Part shown: positions 31,851-40,552 of the stretch, piece after piece | How the letters are laid out: the number at the start of each line of letters is the position of its first letter | How positions within the stretch are numbered: position 1 is the first letter of the stretch | Origin: an uncultured Lachnospiraceae bacterium | Lineage (GTDB): Bacteria; Bacillota; Clostridia; Lachnospirales; Lachnospiraceae | Assembly (NCBI GenBank): GCA_947629585.1 | Contig: CANREH010000010.1 | Coordinates: 1-54,301 of the forward strand | DNA: 54,301 bases | Direction: 5' to 3' | Notes under the pieces: model-generated | Seen by the model: the letters and a program-made list of their open reading frames with translations, nothing else | Told to the model about the DNA's origin: nothing | Database searches by the model: none | Made by a program: the position numbers and the translations under genes

Positions 31851-32771
31851 ATGGATGACGGCAGAATCCAGCGCATGACGGCTGCGGCGGCCGGGAAGCG
31901 GTTTGGGAGCCATGATGTCCTGTACGGCAGGTATATCCCGCAGTTCCCCGTGCAGGCGGAGCGGGAGTACCTAAGGCTTGCCGGGCAGTATATGCGGATA
32001 TTGAAAGAAGAGCTGGAGAACGGGCTTCCTGCCCTCAAGGAAGTGTACGGGCAGGAGCAGGAGACGGATGCCCATGTAAGCGGGAGCAGGCAGGACGGGT
32101 TTGCCGGGCTGCTTGTCAGGGCTGCGGAGATATTCCGGGGGATTAAGGAGCGCATCCTGGAAAAGACGGAAGGCTTCGGGCTGCGCCGCAGGCTGGGGAA
32201 CATTGCGCGCATGAACAGGAAGCTTACGGTGAAGGAATGGAAGAAAACCGTGAAATCCACGATTGGCATAAACATCATGGAGGATTATTATCTTGGGGAT
32301 TTTTACATGGAAAGCATGGAAGCATGGGTGGAGGAAAATGTACGCTTGATAAAGACTGTGCCGGAAGACACTCTGGACAGAATGAAAGAGATTGTCTGTG
32401 ACGGATTTATGAAAGGAAAGCCGCCGGGACGCATGGCGGAGGAGATCCGGAAGGCATACGGCATGGGAAAGAGGCACGCGGAGCTGATTGCACGCGACCA
32501 GACAGGAAAACTGAACGGGCAGATACAGAAAGCGCAGCAGACGGACGCAGGCATTACGGAGTATGTATGGTATACCTGCATGGACGGCAGGGTAAGGAGA
32601 AGCCATAAGGAGCTGCATGGAAAGAAATTCCGGTGGGATGATCCGCCGGAAAATTCCGACGGGAGGAAATGCCACCCTGGGCAGGACTTCCAGTGCAGGT
32701 GCATAGGCAGGCCGGTCTTTAACAGGAGGACCATTTCCCTTCCAGTTGATTATGGGGGTGGATCTGGATGA
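31851..32771 (+). CDS. MuF-family phage head morphogenesis protein
   Basis: A 306-residue protein. Seen: the MuF domain at residues 210-295, with ARDQTGKLNGQIQKAQQTD, YTCMDGRVRRSHKELHGK and the C-terminal CHPGQDFQCRC. Such proteins sit in the capsid at low copy and can be ejected with the DNA. ATG 31851 has GGAGG 7 bases upstream. It is separated from portal by the regulatory island at 29.9-31.8 kb. Its TGA overlaps the next ATG. Confidence 0.9.
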   Translation: MDDGRIQRMTAAAAGKRFGSHDVLYGRYIPQFPVQAEREYLRLAGQYMRILKEELENGLPALKEVYGQEQETDAHVSGSRQDGFAGLLVRAAEIFRGIKERILEKTEGFGLRRRLGNIARMNRKLTVKEWKKTVKSTIGINIMEDYYLGDFYMESMEAWVEENVRLIKTVPEDTLDRMKEIVCDGFMKGKPPGRMAEEIRKAYGMGKRHAELIARDQTGKLNGQIQKAQQTDAGITEYVWYTCMDGRVRRSHKELHGKKFRWDDPPENSDGRKCHPGQDFQCRCIGRPVFNRRTISLPVDYGGGSG

Positions 32772-32935
32772 ATGGGGACGGATACAGGGATCCGACGGCA
32801 GAAACGGCAGTTTCCCGCGTAATGCGGAGAAAGGACAGCCGGAGTCAGAAAGAGAGGTTAACGGAGCGGGGCGGCTTCCCTGAAAAGCAGGCGCAGGAAA
32901 AGCCCCCTGCCGCATTTATAAGTCCGGGACAATAA
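32768..32935 (+). CDS. Small basic phage protein
   Basis: A 55-residue frame beginning at the ATGA overlap with the MuF stop. Basic and rich in Arg, Glu and Gln (SRVMRRKDSRSQKERLTERG), probably disordered. Coupling supports it; no family. Confidence 0.5.
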   Translation: MNGDGYRDPTAETAVSRVMRRKDSRSQKERLTERGGFPEKQAQEKPPAAFISPGQ

Positions 32936-33030
32936 AATATACCACGGGAGCCGGAAAAAGCTTCCCCGGGGCTGTAAATGATTCACAGAGGCATTTACTT
33001 GGTATACCAGCTTAATAAAGATGGCCGAAA

Positions 33031-33060
33031 GCAGCCGTGCATGTATGCGGCTGTTTTTTT
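33031..33060 (+). terminator. Hairpin/T-run before the prohead protease gene
   Basis: CAGCCG (33032-33037) with CGGCTG (33048-33053), loop 10 bases, then seven Ts. It lies 20 bases before the ATG at 33081, like the elements before terminase and MuF. Confidence 0.7.
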
Positions 33061-33080
33061 GGTGCAGGAAAGGAGTTTAT

Positions 33081-34421
33081 ATGAAGAGCAGAGAAACGCC
33101 GGTCTTAAGAAAAGTCACAAGGGCTGACAGCATCCCCCTGCCGGAAACATTCATTGATGAGGACGGTTTCCTGCATGACACGCCCATTGTGACATCCATC
33201 GGGATCTTTGAGTATTCCCTGCCCGGAGGGGGAACAAGAAAGGAGCTGCGGCTCCCGGAACACGTCTTTGACAGGGAATCGCTTGCTTCCTATGCCGGGA
33301 AGCCGGTCATCATAACGCATGAGGCGGGCAGCATTGACAAGGACAACGTGATGGATGAAATTGTCGGGACGGTCCTGAGCGAAGGAATCCGCGACGGGGA
33401 CAGTGTGAGGGTGAAGATTGTGATCCACGACATTGACAGGGTGAAGGAAATGCCGTACAGGGAGCTTTCCCTCGGGTACAGCCTTGACCTTGTGGAAGAG
33501 CCGGGTGTCTGGAACGGGAAGCCTTATGATGCCGTCCAGACCAATATCCGGATCAACCACCTTGCCATCGTGGAAAAAGCGCGGGCAGGGGAGCAGGCGC
33601 ATCTTAATCTCGACGGAAAAGACGCCGGGTTTGATGATAAAAAAAAGACAGAAGGAGGCACAGGAATGGAAAACAGAAACGAAGACAGCATTGACATGAC
33701 GCCGGAGGAGCTCTTGGAGGCTGTAAAAAATTACAGGGCCTTAAAGGACGGAGACGGCGGCACAGGCACGCCGGAAGATACAGGGCATGACGGGAAACCG
33801 GAAGAAAACCCTGCCGCACAGGAGCCTTCTGACATCCCTGCAGGAAATGCCGGGGAGCTGCCGGAAGATCCGGCGCCTGTGGATGCCGGAGCAGAGCAGG
33901 ACGGGGATGTGGATGCCCTCATTTCCGCAGTAAAGGAGCTGCTTACGGTGCTGAAAGAAGGACAGCACGGGAACGGGCAGCCTCCCACGGTGGATAACGC
34001 TGACGGTTCTGCATCCGGCGGCAGCGGCTGCCAGGACTGCAGTAAAGACGGCTCGGAAGATATGGCAGGCTCTATGAACCATGATTCTGCGGACGAGCTG
34101 TTCCGGCAGCGGTTAAGCATCTGCCGCATTGGCGACAGGCTTAACCTGGACGGGCTGGAAAATAAATCCATCCTGGACGGGAAGAAGGAGATTATCAAAA
34201 AGGTTCTCCCGGATATGCGGCTGGACGGGAAAGGAAAGGCTTATATCGATGCTGCATATGACATTGCCGTTGAGAAAGCCTGCGGGCGCAAAGACGTTGG
34301 ATACCAGAGACAGCAGATGACGTCCGGCGGGAACAGGGCGGACAGCCGGGAGGAATCGATGGCAGCGCAGGCGCGGCAGAGAATGATTGACAGGAACAAT
34401 AAAGAAGGAGGCGGGAAATAA
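33081..34421 (+). CDS. DUF2213 prohead protease with scaffold-like C-terminus
   Basis: A 446-residue protein. Seen: the DUF2213 domain in residues 1-185 (KPVIITHEAGSIDKDNVMDE, YRELSLGYSLDL, INHLAIVEKARAGE), a predicted capsid-maturation serine protease. Residues 196-446 are acidic, Pro/Gly-rich and low complexity, as in scaffolds. An internal AGAAGGAGG lies 7 bases before the in-frame ATG at 33666, so a shorter scaffold-only protein may be made, as in lambda C/Nu3. ATG 33081 has AAAGGAG upstream. It ends overlapping the next start. Confidence 0.85.
   Translation: MKSRETPVLRKVTRADSIPLPETFIDEDGFLHDTPIVTSIGIFEYSLPGGGTRKELRLPEHVFDRESLASYAGKPVIITHEAGSIDKDNVMDEIVGTVLSEGIRDGDSVRVKIVIHDIDRVKEMPYRELSLGYSLDLVEEPGVWNGKPYDAVQTNIRINHLAIVEKARAGEQAHLNLDGKDAGFDDKKKTEGGTGMENRNEDSIDMTPEELLEAVKNYRALKDGDGGTGTPEDTGHDGKPEENPAAQEPSDIPAGNAGELPEDPAPVDAGAEQDGDVDALISAVKELLTVLKEGQHGNGQPPTVDNADGSASGGSGCQDCSKDGSEDMAGSMNHDSADELFRQRLSICRIGDRLNLDGLENKSILDGKKEIIKKVLPDMRLDGKGKAYIDAAYDIAVEKACGRKDVGYQRQQMTSGGNRADSREESMAAQARQRMIDRNNKEGGGK
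33666..34421 (+). CDS. Possible nested scaffold protein from an internal start
   Basis: A 251-residue in-frame product of the protease gene beginning MENRNEDSIDMTPEELLEAV. Seen: GGAGG at ideal spacing and an acidic disordered composition. Known: several tailed phages make the scaffold from an internal start within the protease gene. Inference only here. Confidence 0.5.
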   Translation: MENRNEDSIDMTPEELLEAVKNYRALKDGDGGTGTPEDTGHDGKPEENPAAQEPSDIPAGNAGELPEDPAPVDAGAEQDGDVDALISAVKELLTVLKEGQHGNGQPPTVDNADGSASGGSGCQDCSKDGSEDMAGSMNHDSADELFRQRLSICRIGDRLNLDGLENKSILDGKKEIIKKVLPDMRLDGKGKAYIDAAYDIAVEKACGRKDVGYQRQQMTSGGNRADSREESMAAQARQRMIDRNNKEGGGK

Positions 34422-35083
34422 TGGCAGCACAGTTGGATTACAGTTATGACACACCGAAAGGTGTCCCGGGAGGGATTTATGACCTTTCTTTCAGCGACAT
34501 AGTGACGAGGATGAACGGAGAGGCAGACGGCGTAATGGGGTATGGAAGGGCGGTGGTGGAAGGCAGCAGCCCGGCAGATGACGTCCGTCTTCCGGACGCC
34601 CAGCAGGCTAGGAATGTTGTTGCCGGGATCACGGCTGCCCTGCCTAATACGGAGCAGGACACGGGAGGCAGGCTGTCTATTGCGGGCGGAAGGCCCCTGA
34701 GCATAATGACAAAGGGAAGGATATGGGCAGGTGTCGGCCCTGGCTTTGTCCAAAAATACAGCAGGGACGCATATCTGATCATGGACGGGGAATACCGGGG
34801 ATGCCTGACGAACGAGGCGAAGGGATACAGCATATGGGAGCCGTGCAGCGCAGAGACGGAAGGCGCTGTGGAGATTGTCGAAGAAGGGCAGGACGGAGAG
34901 CATGCAGACGGGAAAATCACTGCCAGCAAGCTTGACCATGTTGCAGAAGGATATGAGCCAAAGGTAGGCGACTATATTGTAACCAGGATTATTTATGCAA
35001 AGCCTACCAAGCTGAGCGGCATTGAATTCACAGGGGTAAGCGATCCGGAGAACGGGATCGCGGTAGTGGAAATCGGAAAATAA
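34421..35083 (+). CDS. Head decoration / structural cement protein (gp24-like)
   Basis: A 220-residue beta-rich protein directly upstream of the major capsid gene, the usual place for a decoration protein. Seen: GGRLSIAGGRPLSIMTKGRIWAG-type repeats and a late GDYIVTRIIYAKPTKL, consistent with the structural cement family. ATG overlaps the previous stop region. Confidence 0.7.
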   Translation: MAAQLDYSYDTPKGVPGGIYDLSFSDIVTRMNGEADGVMGYGRAVVEGSSPADDVRLPDAQQARNVVAGITAALPNTEQDTGGRLSIAGGRPLSIMTKGRIWAGVGPGFVQKYSRDAYLIMDGEYRGCLTNEAKGYSIWEPCSAETEGAVEIVEEGQDGEHADGKITASKLDHVAEGYEPKVGDYIVTRIIYAKPTKLSGIEFTGVSDPENGIAVVEIGK

Positions 35084-35099
35084 GGAGGCAGAGAAGAAA

Positions 35100-36128
35100 A
35101 TGGGAACATACAATCCTGACAAGCCGTCTTCCGGCTATGAGAAAGCAGACTTAAAGGCACTGCAGGCATCCAACATCATGCCTGAGCTGGCATCCAACCG
35201 GCTGTGCAGATTTGACAGCGTGGAAGACGCATCCATATTTTTTGCGAGGGAACTGGATTATGTAAAGAGCAGATCCTATGACAAGGTTTATCCGGAATTT
35301 ACGGCGCTGGGCCATTTCCCGATCACGCATGAGGTTCCGGAGGGAGCGGAAACCATGACCTATTACAGCTATGAGCGCACAGGGATGGCTTCCATTATCA
35401 GCAGCTATGCCAATGATCTCCCGAGGGCTGACGTGAAAGGAAGGCCGAGTACAGCGCATGTGAAATCCGTAGGCGATTCTTACGGGTATTCTGTCCAGGA
35501 CATGAGGGCAAGCCGCATGGCAGGGAAGTCGCTTGACACGAGAAGGGCGGATGCGGCCCGGTATGCCATGGACCGCACGGTGAATGAGATTGCATTTGCC
35601 GGCGACAAGAAGCACAACCTGATGGGCATACTTTCCCCGGGGAACAATATTCCGCTGTATACCCTGGGCGACAAGGAAGGGAAGACTTCATGGAAGTACA
35701 AGACGGCGAATGAGATATTGGACGAGGTTAACGGGATGTTCAGCTACCAGTCCGAGATCACGCAGGACGTGGAGCGTGCCGATTCCCTGCTCCTGCCGCC
35801 AAGCTCATACATTGACATCAGCACGAGGCAGATCCCGAACACGGGGTATACGGTGAAGAAATTCCTGCTGGAGAACGCGCCGTATTTAAAGAACATTTAT
35901 TCGGCCCCGGAGCTTGCCGGCTCCAACAAGGCAACCAACCCTTACGGGGAAAATGTGGCGTTCCTTTATACTAATTCCGCAGACAAGTTCAGCCTTGAGA
36001 TCCCGATGCCGTTCTACCAGTACCCGCTCCAGAACAGGAACCTGGAGATCGTAATCCCGTGCGAGGAACGGGTTGCAGGGATTGTCATTTATTATCCGCT
36101 GTCTGCAGTGATTGCGGTAGGAGTCTGA
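35100..36128 (+). CDS. Major capsid protein (DUF2184, HK97-like fold)
   Basis: A 342-residue protein matching the DUF2184 capsid family: FFARELDYVKSRSYDKVYPE, RADAARYAMDRTVNEIAFAG, PYLKNIYSAPELAGS. AAGGAGG precedes the ATG. The order protease, cement, capsid is normal. No cleaved N-terminal delta domain is obvious; scaffolding probably comes from the protease gene's C-terminal part. Confidence 0.88.
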   Translation: MGTYNPDKPSSGYEKADLKALQASNIMPELASNRLCRFDSVEDASIFFARELDYVKSRSYDKVYPEFTALGHFPITHEVPEGAETMTYYSYERTGMASIISSYANDLPRADVKGRPSTAHVKSVGDSYGYSVQDMRASRMAGKSLDTRRADAARYAMDRTVNEIAFAGDKKHNLMGILSPGNNIPLYTLGDKEGKTSWKYKTANEILDEVNGMFSYQSEITQDVERADSLLLPPSSYIDISTRQIPNTGYTVKKFLLENAPYLKNIYSAPELAGSNKATNPYGENVAFLYTNSADKFSLEIPMPFYQYPLQNRNLEIVIPCEERVAGIVIYYPLSAVIAVGV

Positions 36129-36144
36129 GAAAGGAGAAGGACAG

Positions 36145-36552
36145 ATGAAGATTGAGAATATTTCGGACGGGAAGGTTATCGGCATAGGGGGAGTCACTGT
36201 GCTGCCGGGGAAATCCGCGGATATTCCGGATGTTTATGAAAGAAGCCCGATCCTTGCGGTATATGAGAGGCTTGGGATTGCAAGGATAAAAGGGAAGCCG
36301 TCATGCAGGCAGAAGACTCCGGAAGAACTGGAAGAAGAACAGGAGGCGGCCCGGAAGAAAGCCGCCATGGAGGCAGAACTGGCAAAGGAACAGGCGCTTG
36401 CCATTGTAAACGCCATGAAGCCTGCCGAGCTTACGCTGGCGGAGCAGGCAGAGCTGTTCCGGCTTTCCAGCCAGTACGGGGTGAACCCGGCGGACTGTAA
36501 GGATCAGGCGGATATCGTGAAGAAGCTGAAAACGGTGTTGAAGAAACAGTGA
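36145..36552 (+). CDS. Hypothetical head/neck protein with coiled coil
   Basis: A 135-residue protein: a short beta-rich N-terminal part (VIGIGGVTVLPGKSADIPDV), then a Glu/Ala coiled coil (EELEEEQEAARKKAAMEAEL) and a C-terminal helical domain. AAAGGAGAAGG precedes the ATG. By place between capsid and head-tail connector it is probably a minor head protein. No family assigned. Confidence 0.6.
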   Translation: MKIENISDGKVIGIGGVTVLPGKSADIPDVYERSPILAVYERLGIARIKGKPSCRQKTPEELEEEQEAARKKAAMEAELAKEQALAIVNAMKPAELTLAEQAELFRLSSQYGVNPADCKDQADIVKKLKTVLKKQ

Positions 36553-36562
36553 GGTGGACGGC

Positions 36563-37000
36563 ATGGATGCGCTTGCAATATTCCGCATGGTTGCGGAGGA
36601 ATTTTCCTATATGCCTGACGAGGATGTGACCGATCCGGAAACGGGAAAGACCACCTACGGGGTGAAATCCTACCTTGCGCTGTACGCAGACCAGATTTCG
36701 GAAAGGCGTTTTGGAAAGTCTTACCAGAAAGCCCTTGCCTGCCTGACCGCCCATAAGCTTAAGATGAACGGGTATGGGAATGCGGAAAATGGCGGGATTG
36801 CGGATTCCCTGCGGGTAAGCTCTTATTCGGAAGGGGAAACCTCCGTCACCTATGCGACAAGCCAGCAGCAGAACCTGCAGGCTGACGCGGAGTATGCCCT
36901 TACGGTATACGGCTTGGAGTTCTTGACGCTCCGGAGGAATGCTGTCATACCGATCCTGTCCGCCGGGGAAGGAGGCATTTATGGAAATCCATATCAGTGA
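36563..37000 (+). CDS. DUF4054 head-tail connector protein
   Basis: A 145-residue protein: DALAIFRMVAEEFSYMPDED, VKSYLALYADQISERRFGKS, QKALACLTAHKLKM, the helical pattern of DUF4054 adaptors that sit under the portal. It overlaps the next start by 20 bases. Confidence 0.8.
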   Translation: MDALAIFRMVAEEFSYMPDEDVTDPETGKTTYGVKSYLALYADQISERRFGKSYQKALACLTAHKLKMNGYGNAENGGIADSLRVSSYSEGETSVTYATSQQQNLQADAEYALTVYGLEFLTLRRNAVIPILSAGEGGIYGNPYQ

Positions 37001-37466
37001 CACAGCCCAGGGCGGGGAATGGCTGGAAAGGGCGCTTAAGGAGCTGGACGGCATGGAGGTATGTGTTGGCTTCCAGCATGGGGAAGCTAAAGAGGAAAAC
37101 GGGGCGGACGTATGCGACGTTGCCATGTTCAACGAGTTTGGGACAGAACATATGCCGTCCAGGCCGTTCCTGCGGAAGAGCATTGACGAGAATGAAAGCA
37201 GAATCCAGGAGTTTGTGGATGAAACCATGGGGGCTGTCCTGCAGGGGTATCCTGCCGGGCAGGCGCTGAAGGAGATCGGGCTTTTCCAGAAGGATCTGAT
37301 CCAGGAAAAGATTACGGAAGGAAGCTTTAAGGAGAACGCAGAATCCACCAGGAAAAGAAAACGCAGGCGGCATAAAGACGGGGAAGTGAAGCCGCTGATT
37401 GATACCGGGACCATGCGCGCTTCTGTTGGTTATGTCATCCGGAAGAAAGGAAACGGCAGCACATGA
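36981..37466 (+). CDS. Neck/tail-completion protein (HK97 gp10-like)
   Basis: A 161-residue protein with GGAAGGAGG before ATG 36981. Seen: VCDVAMFNEFGTEHMPSRPF, a segment characteristic of HK97 gp10-type proteins (position of the FGT..MPARPF motif), and a basic C-terminal IDTGTMRASVGYVI. It likely closes the head-tail joint. Confidence 0.8.
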   Translation: MEIHISDTAQGGEWLERALKELDGMEVCVGFQHGEAKEENGADVCDVAMFNEFGTEHMPSRPFLRKSIDENESRIQEFVDETMGAVLQGYPAGQALKEIGLFQKDLIQEKITEGSFKENAESTRKRKRRRHKDGEVKPLIDTGTMRASVGYVIRKKGNGST

Positions 37467-37837
37467 ATTTTTTTAAGAGGAGCCATACTTTCCGGCGTTA
37501 CCAAAAGCCGGAGTATATTGGCGGCTACCAGACGGCATCCTATGAGGATATGGCGCTCCCTGCGGACGTGCAGACAATGGAGAATGCTTCCATCACGGCA
37601 TCGGACGGGACACGCTCCCTGCAGAGGCTGAAAGTGTTCTGCGACCTTCCGCTTTTTACGGAAGAAGAAGGGCTTGCACAGAAAGCAGACAGGCTTTTCC
37701 ATCAGGGAAAATGGTTCTCCTGCACGGCCTGCCGCCTGAGTGAGAACACGCCGCTCAGGCATTACACGGCCATATTCACGGAATGCCTGGACAAAGAAAA
37801 TCCGCCCGGCCTGTCCGGGGAAAGGGAAAGCATATGA
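37463..37837 (+). CDS. Head-closure/neck hypothetical protein
   Basis: A 124-residue protein overlapping both neighbours by 4 bases (ATGA-type). Its layout (small beta-rich domain, residues 30-100) and place fit a head-closure protein. No firm family. Confidence 0.6.
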   Translation: MNFFKRSHTFRRYQKPEYIGGYQTASYEDMALPADVQTMENASITASDGTRSLQRLKVFCDLPLFTEEEGLAQKADRLFHQGKWFSCTACRLSENTPLRHYTAIFTECLDKENPPGLSGERESI

Positions 37838-38436
37838 CATTGGAACATGTAAAGGAAATCCTGCTGGAAACGGCAGGATTTTATTTTAAAGGGGCCTGCG
37901 TCCTCTGGGCGAAGCAGGCAGGCAACCGGCCGCCTCCGCCGTATGCCACCCTGGATATCCGGGATGCGGGACGGACAGCGTTCCCGCTGGAATTGGAACC
38001 GGAAGATCCGGAGGAATGCGGGACGGGGCAGGGGCGGCTTTATCAGTGCCGCTCCATCATGGAAGTCAATCTGTACACAGAAGGGGCGCCCACCGGGGCC
38101 GGGGAAGGAAGGACGGGGAGTTATGCCAATACTGCCCTCTCTGACATGCTGGCTTTCAGCAGCTACCTTGACTCCGAGATGGTAACGGACCATCTGGCAG
38201 GAAAAGGAATTTCCGTCCTCCTGATGCCTCCCGTGAGGGACTTAAGCAGTCTGGAAAACGGAACTTCCTACCGGTACCGCGCCATGGCGGAGTATGCCGT
38301 GTCTTACTTCATGGAAGCGGACGGCGCTTACGGCATCCTGGGCAGGGCCGTTCCGGATGCAGGCGGCGGCGGCACGCAGGAACTGGCAGGGGAGCCAATA
38401 GAGCCAATCCGGGATGTTGAGATGGAAGCCCGGTGA
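37834..38436 (+). CDS. Phage neck terminator / tail completion protein
   Basis: A 200-residue protein starting at ATGA overlap. Seen: central PYATLDIRDAGRT and RYRAMAEYAVSYFMEADG. In Mu-like myophages such genes directly precede the sheath, as here. Predicted to join the tail tube to the head. Confidence 0.65.
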   Translation: MTLEHVKEILLETAGFYFKGACVLWAKQAGNRPPPPYATLDIRDAGRTAFPLELEPEDPEECGTGQGRLYQCRSIMEVNLYTEGAPTGAGEGRTGSYANTALSDMLAFSSYLDSEMVTDHLAGKGISVLLMPPVRDLSSLENGTSYRYRAMAEYAVSYFMEADGAYGILGRAVPDAGGGGTQELAGEPIEPIRDVEMEAR

Positions 38437-38467
38437 AAAAATAACAGAAGGAAAGGAATGACAGGAA

Positions 38468-39574
38468 ATGAAAAATAACCCACTTGATGATATCGTGAAA
38501 TGCACCGTGGAAATATCCAGCCCGGCATCCAGCGACGAGACGTTTGACACCATTTTAATGATTGTGCCGGGGCCTTCCGGGAAAGGGGAGAAAACCATGC
38601 TGAAGGCGTCCCCGATTTCCAGCGCGGATGAGCTGCTGGACTACGGCTTTACGGTGGAAGACACCGCCTATCTTGCGGCAACGGCCGCTTTCAGCCAGAA
38701 CCCTGCGCCGGATCAGGTGTATGTCTGCATCCGGGAAAAGCCGGATGAGCTGGAGCAGCCGGACGAGTATGAGGACATCCGGACGACGCTGGCAAGGGCA
38801 GCTTCCCAGTGCCAGTTTTACGGCATCCACATCACGGATTTCCGGGAAGCGGAAGACATTGAGAATGCCATGGAGTGGACAGAATCCAATGAAAAGATCT
38901 TCGGGTTTGAATATACGGACTATGAAAAATTCCAGGTAAAGAACACGTCTTATTACCGGACGTTTGCCCTGTTTTCCGGCCTTGCGGACGGCTATGAAGC
39001 GGGGGAGCAGCCGGATACGAACCGTTATGCAGCCCTGGCATGGATGGCGAAGTGCTTCGGGTATGATCCCGGGACGGAAACTTGGGCCATGAAGGAGCTT
39101 GCCACCTTAATGCCGTCGGCGCTGGACACGGCGCAGAAGAAGGAGCTGGAAGGGAAAAACATCAACCGCTTCCTGCGGTACGGCGGCTGCAGCGTGACGA
39201 TCGGGGGCAATATGCTGGCAGGGGAATGGATTGACGTTATCCGGTTCCGTGACTGGCTGAAAAACGAGATGCAGATCCGGGTATTCAATGTCTTAAAAGT
39301 AAACCGGAAGGTCCCGTTCACGGACAACGGGATCGGCCTGATTGAAGGGCAGATGATAGCGACGTTGAAAAAAGGGCAGGAAATCGGCGGGATCGCTGAT
39401 ACGGAATATGATGACGACGGGAACCCGACGCCCGGCTATACCGTGACCGTTCCGAGGGCGCTGGATCTGACGGAGGCGGAACGGAAGTCCAGGAAGCTGA
39501 CAGGCTGCCAGTATACGGCGCGCCTGGCCGGGGCAATCCATGCCGTCGAGATTTACGGCTTCCTGACGTTTTAG
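38468..39574 (+). CDS. Contractile tail sheath protein (DUF3383)
   Basis: A 368-residue protein. Seen: DTILMIVPGPSGKGEKTM and PSALDTAQKKELEGKNINRF, FLRYGGCSVTIGGNMLAGEW, LKVNRKVPFTDNGIGLIEGQ. These match DUF3383 sheaths. This identifies the phage as a myovirus. It is followed directly by the tube gene. Confidence 0.88.
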   Translation: MKNNPLDDIVKCTVEISSPASSDETFDTILMIVPGPSGKGEKTMLKASPISSADELLDYGFTVEDTAYLAATAAFSQNPAPDQVYVCIREKPDELEQPDEYEDIRTTLARAASQCQFYGIHITDFREAEDIENAMEWTESNEKIFGFEYTDYEKFQVKNTSYYRTFALFSGLADGYEAGEQPDTNRYAALAWMAKCFGYDPGTETWAMKELATLMPSALDTAQKKELEGKNINRFLRYGGCSVTIGGNMLAGEWIDVIRFRDWLKNEMQIRVFNVLKVNRKVPFTDNGIGLIEGQMIATLKKGQEIGGIADTEYDDDGNPTPGYTVTVPRALDLTEAERKSRKLTGCQYTARLAGAIHAVEIYGFLTF

Positions 39575-39606
39575 CAGTGGATTCACAGTAAGGAGGATGG
39601 ATAGAA

Positions 39607-40026
39607 ATGGGAACGAGAGTGACAACGTATAACCCGAAAAAAGTCACCTGCGCGCTTGGGAGCCATATCGTGACCGGCTTTGCGGATGACAGCTTCATTA
39701 CCGTTGAGGAGGCAGGGGACGGCGTTACCGTTGTGAGCGGCGCGGACGGGGAACTGGCGAGGAGCATTGATCCTTCGGAGCTGTTCAATGTAAAAATCAC
39801 GGTGCAGCAGCAGTCACGGTCCAACAAATGGCTCAACAAGATGTATTATGCGGATAAAAATAACGAGGCAGGCACGTTTTCCGTGAACATCAAGGACATT
39901 CTGGGGAAGGACCAGTTTGTGGCAGACGTCGCATGGGTGACGAAGCTGGCCAATGTGACAAAAGGGAAGGCGCAGAACAACATGGAATGGACGATTGCCG
40001 CCCATGGCGAGCGTTCGGAAGGATAG
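39607..40026 (+). CDS. Tail tube protein (DUF3277-like)
   Basis: A 139-residue beta-rich protein with AAGGAGG upstream. Seen: VTCALGSHIVTGFADDSFIT, then SRSNKWLNKMYYAD and WTIAAHGERSEG. These fit DUF3277 tube proteins that pair with DUF3383 sheaths. Confidence 0.85.
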   Translation: MGTRVTTYNPKKVTCALGSHIVTGFADDSFITVEEAGDGVTVVSGADGELARSIDPSELFNVKITVQQQSRSNKWLNKMYYADKNNEAGTFSVNIKDILGKDQFVADVAWVTKLANVTKGKAQNNMEWTIAAHGERSEG

Positions 40027-40042
40027 GAAGGAGGGACAGTGC

Positions 40043-40552
40043 ATGGGACTGAAACAGCTTGAGCCTGTGAAGGAGACGATAGGGGGATACACATTCTATA
40101 TCCGTCCCTTCCCGGCTATGAAGGCGGCCAACCTTACAGGGGAACTGTTATCAATGCTGGTTCCCCTGTTCGGCGCACTGGTGCCGTTAATAGACACGAA
40201 GAAGGAAAATGGAGAGGAAGACATCAGCCTGGATGATGCAGACGTTGGGGCGGCTGTCACCGCAATGGCAAAGGCGGTTTCCGTAGACGGGAACCGGTTA
40301 GAGAAAATGATCCGGACGCTGCTGATAGGCGGGCATATCGCTGTGGAAACAGAAACGGAGGATGGGGAAACCGGTGCGGAGAAACTGGACATAGACCTGC
40401 TGAATGAGATTTTCTGCGGCGGGGTGCAGGATCTGTTCCTCCTGTGCTTTGCTGTCCTCAAGATTAATTTCTCCGGTTTTTTCGGGAAATTCGCCGGCCG
40501 ATCTGGGAAAGCAAAAGAGGCCTTGGCGGAGATAGCGAGGAAGATTATTTAA
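40043..40552 (+). CDS. Tail assembly chaperone, short form
   Basis: A 169-residue protein between tube and tape-measure genes. Seen: YTFYIRPFPAMKAANLTGEL and GALVPLIDTKKENGEED. Position and size match the gpG-like chaperone that coats the tape measure. ATG 40043 follows GGAGG. The heptamer T-TTT-TTC at 40477-40483 lies in the zero frame near its end and a -1 frame is open from there, so a longer form is expected. Confidence 0.8.
   Translation: MGLKQLEPVKETIGGYTFYIRPFPAMKAANLTGELLSMLVPLFGALVPLIDTKKENGEEDISLDDADVGAAVTAMAKAVSVDGNRLEKMIRTLLIGGHIAVETETEDGETGAEKLDIDLLNEIFCGGVQDLFLLCFAVLKINFSGFFGKFAGRSGKAKEALAEIARKII

Noticed and set aside
31971-32915. Long reverse-strand frame opposite the MuF gene
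   Set aside because: Low-complexity Pro/Ser/Arg translation typical of an antisense shadow; MuF on the plus strand is clear.
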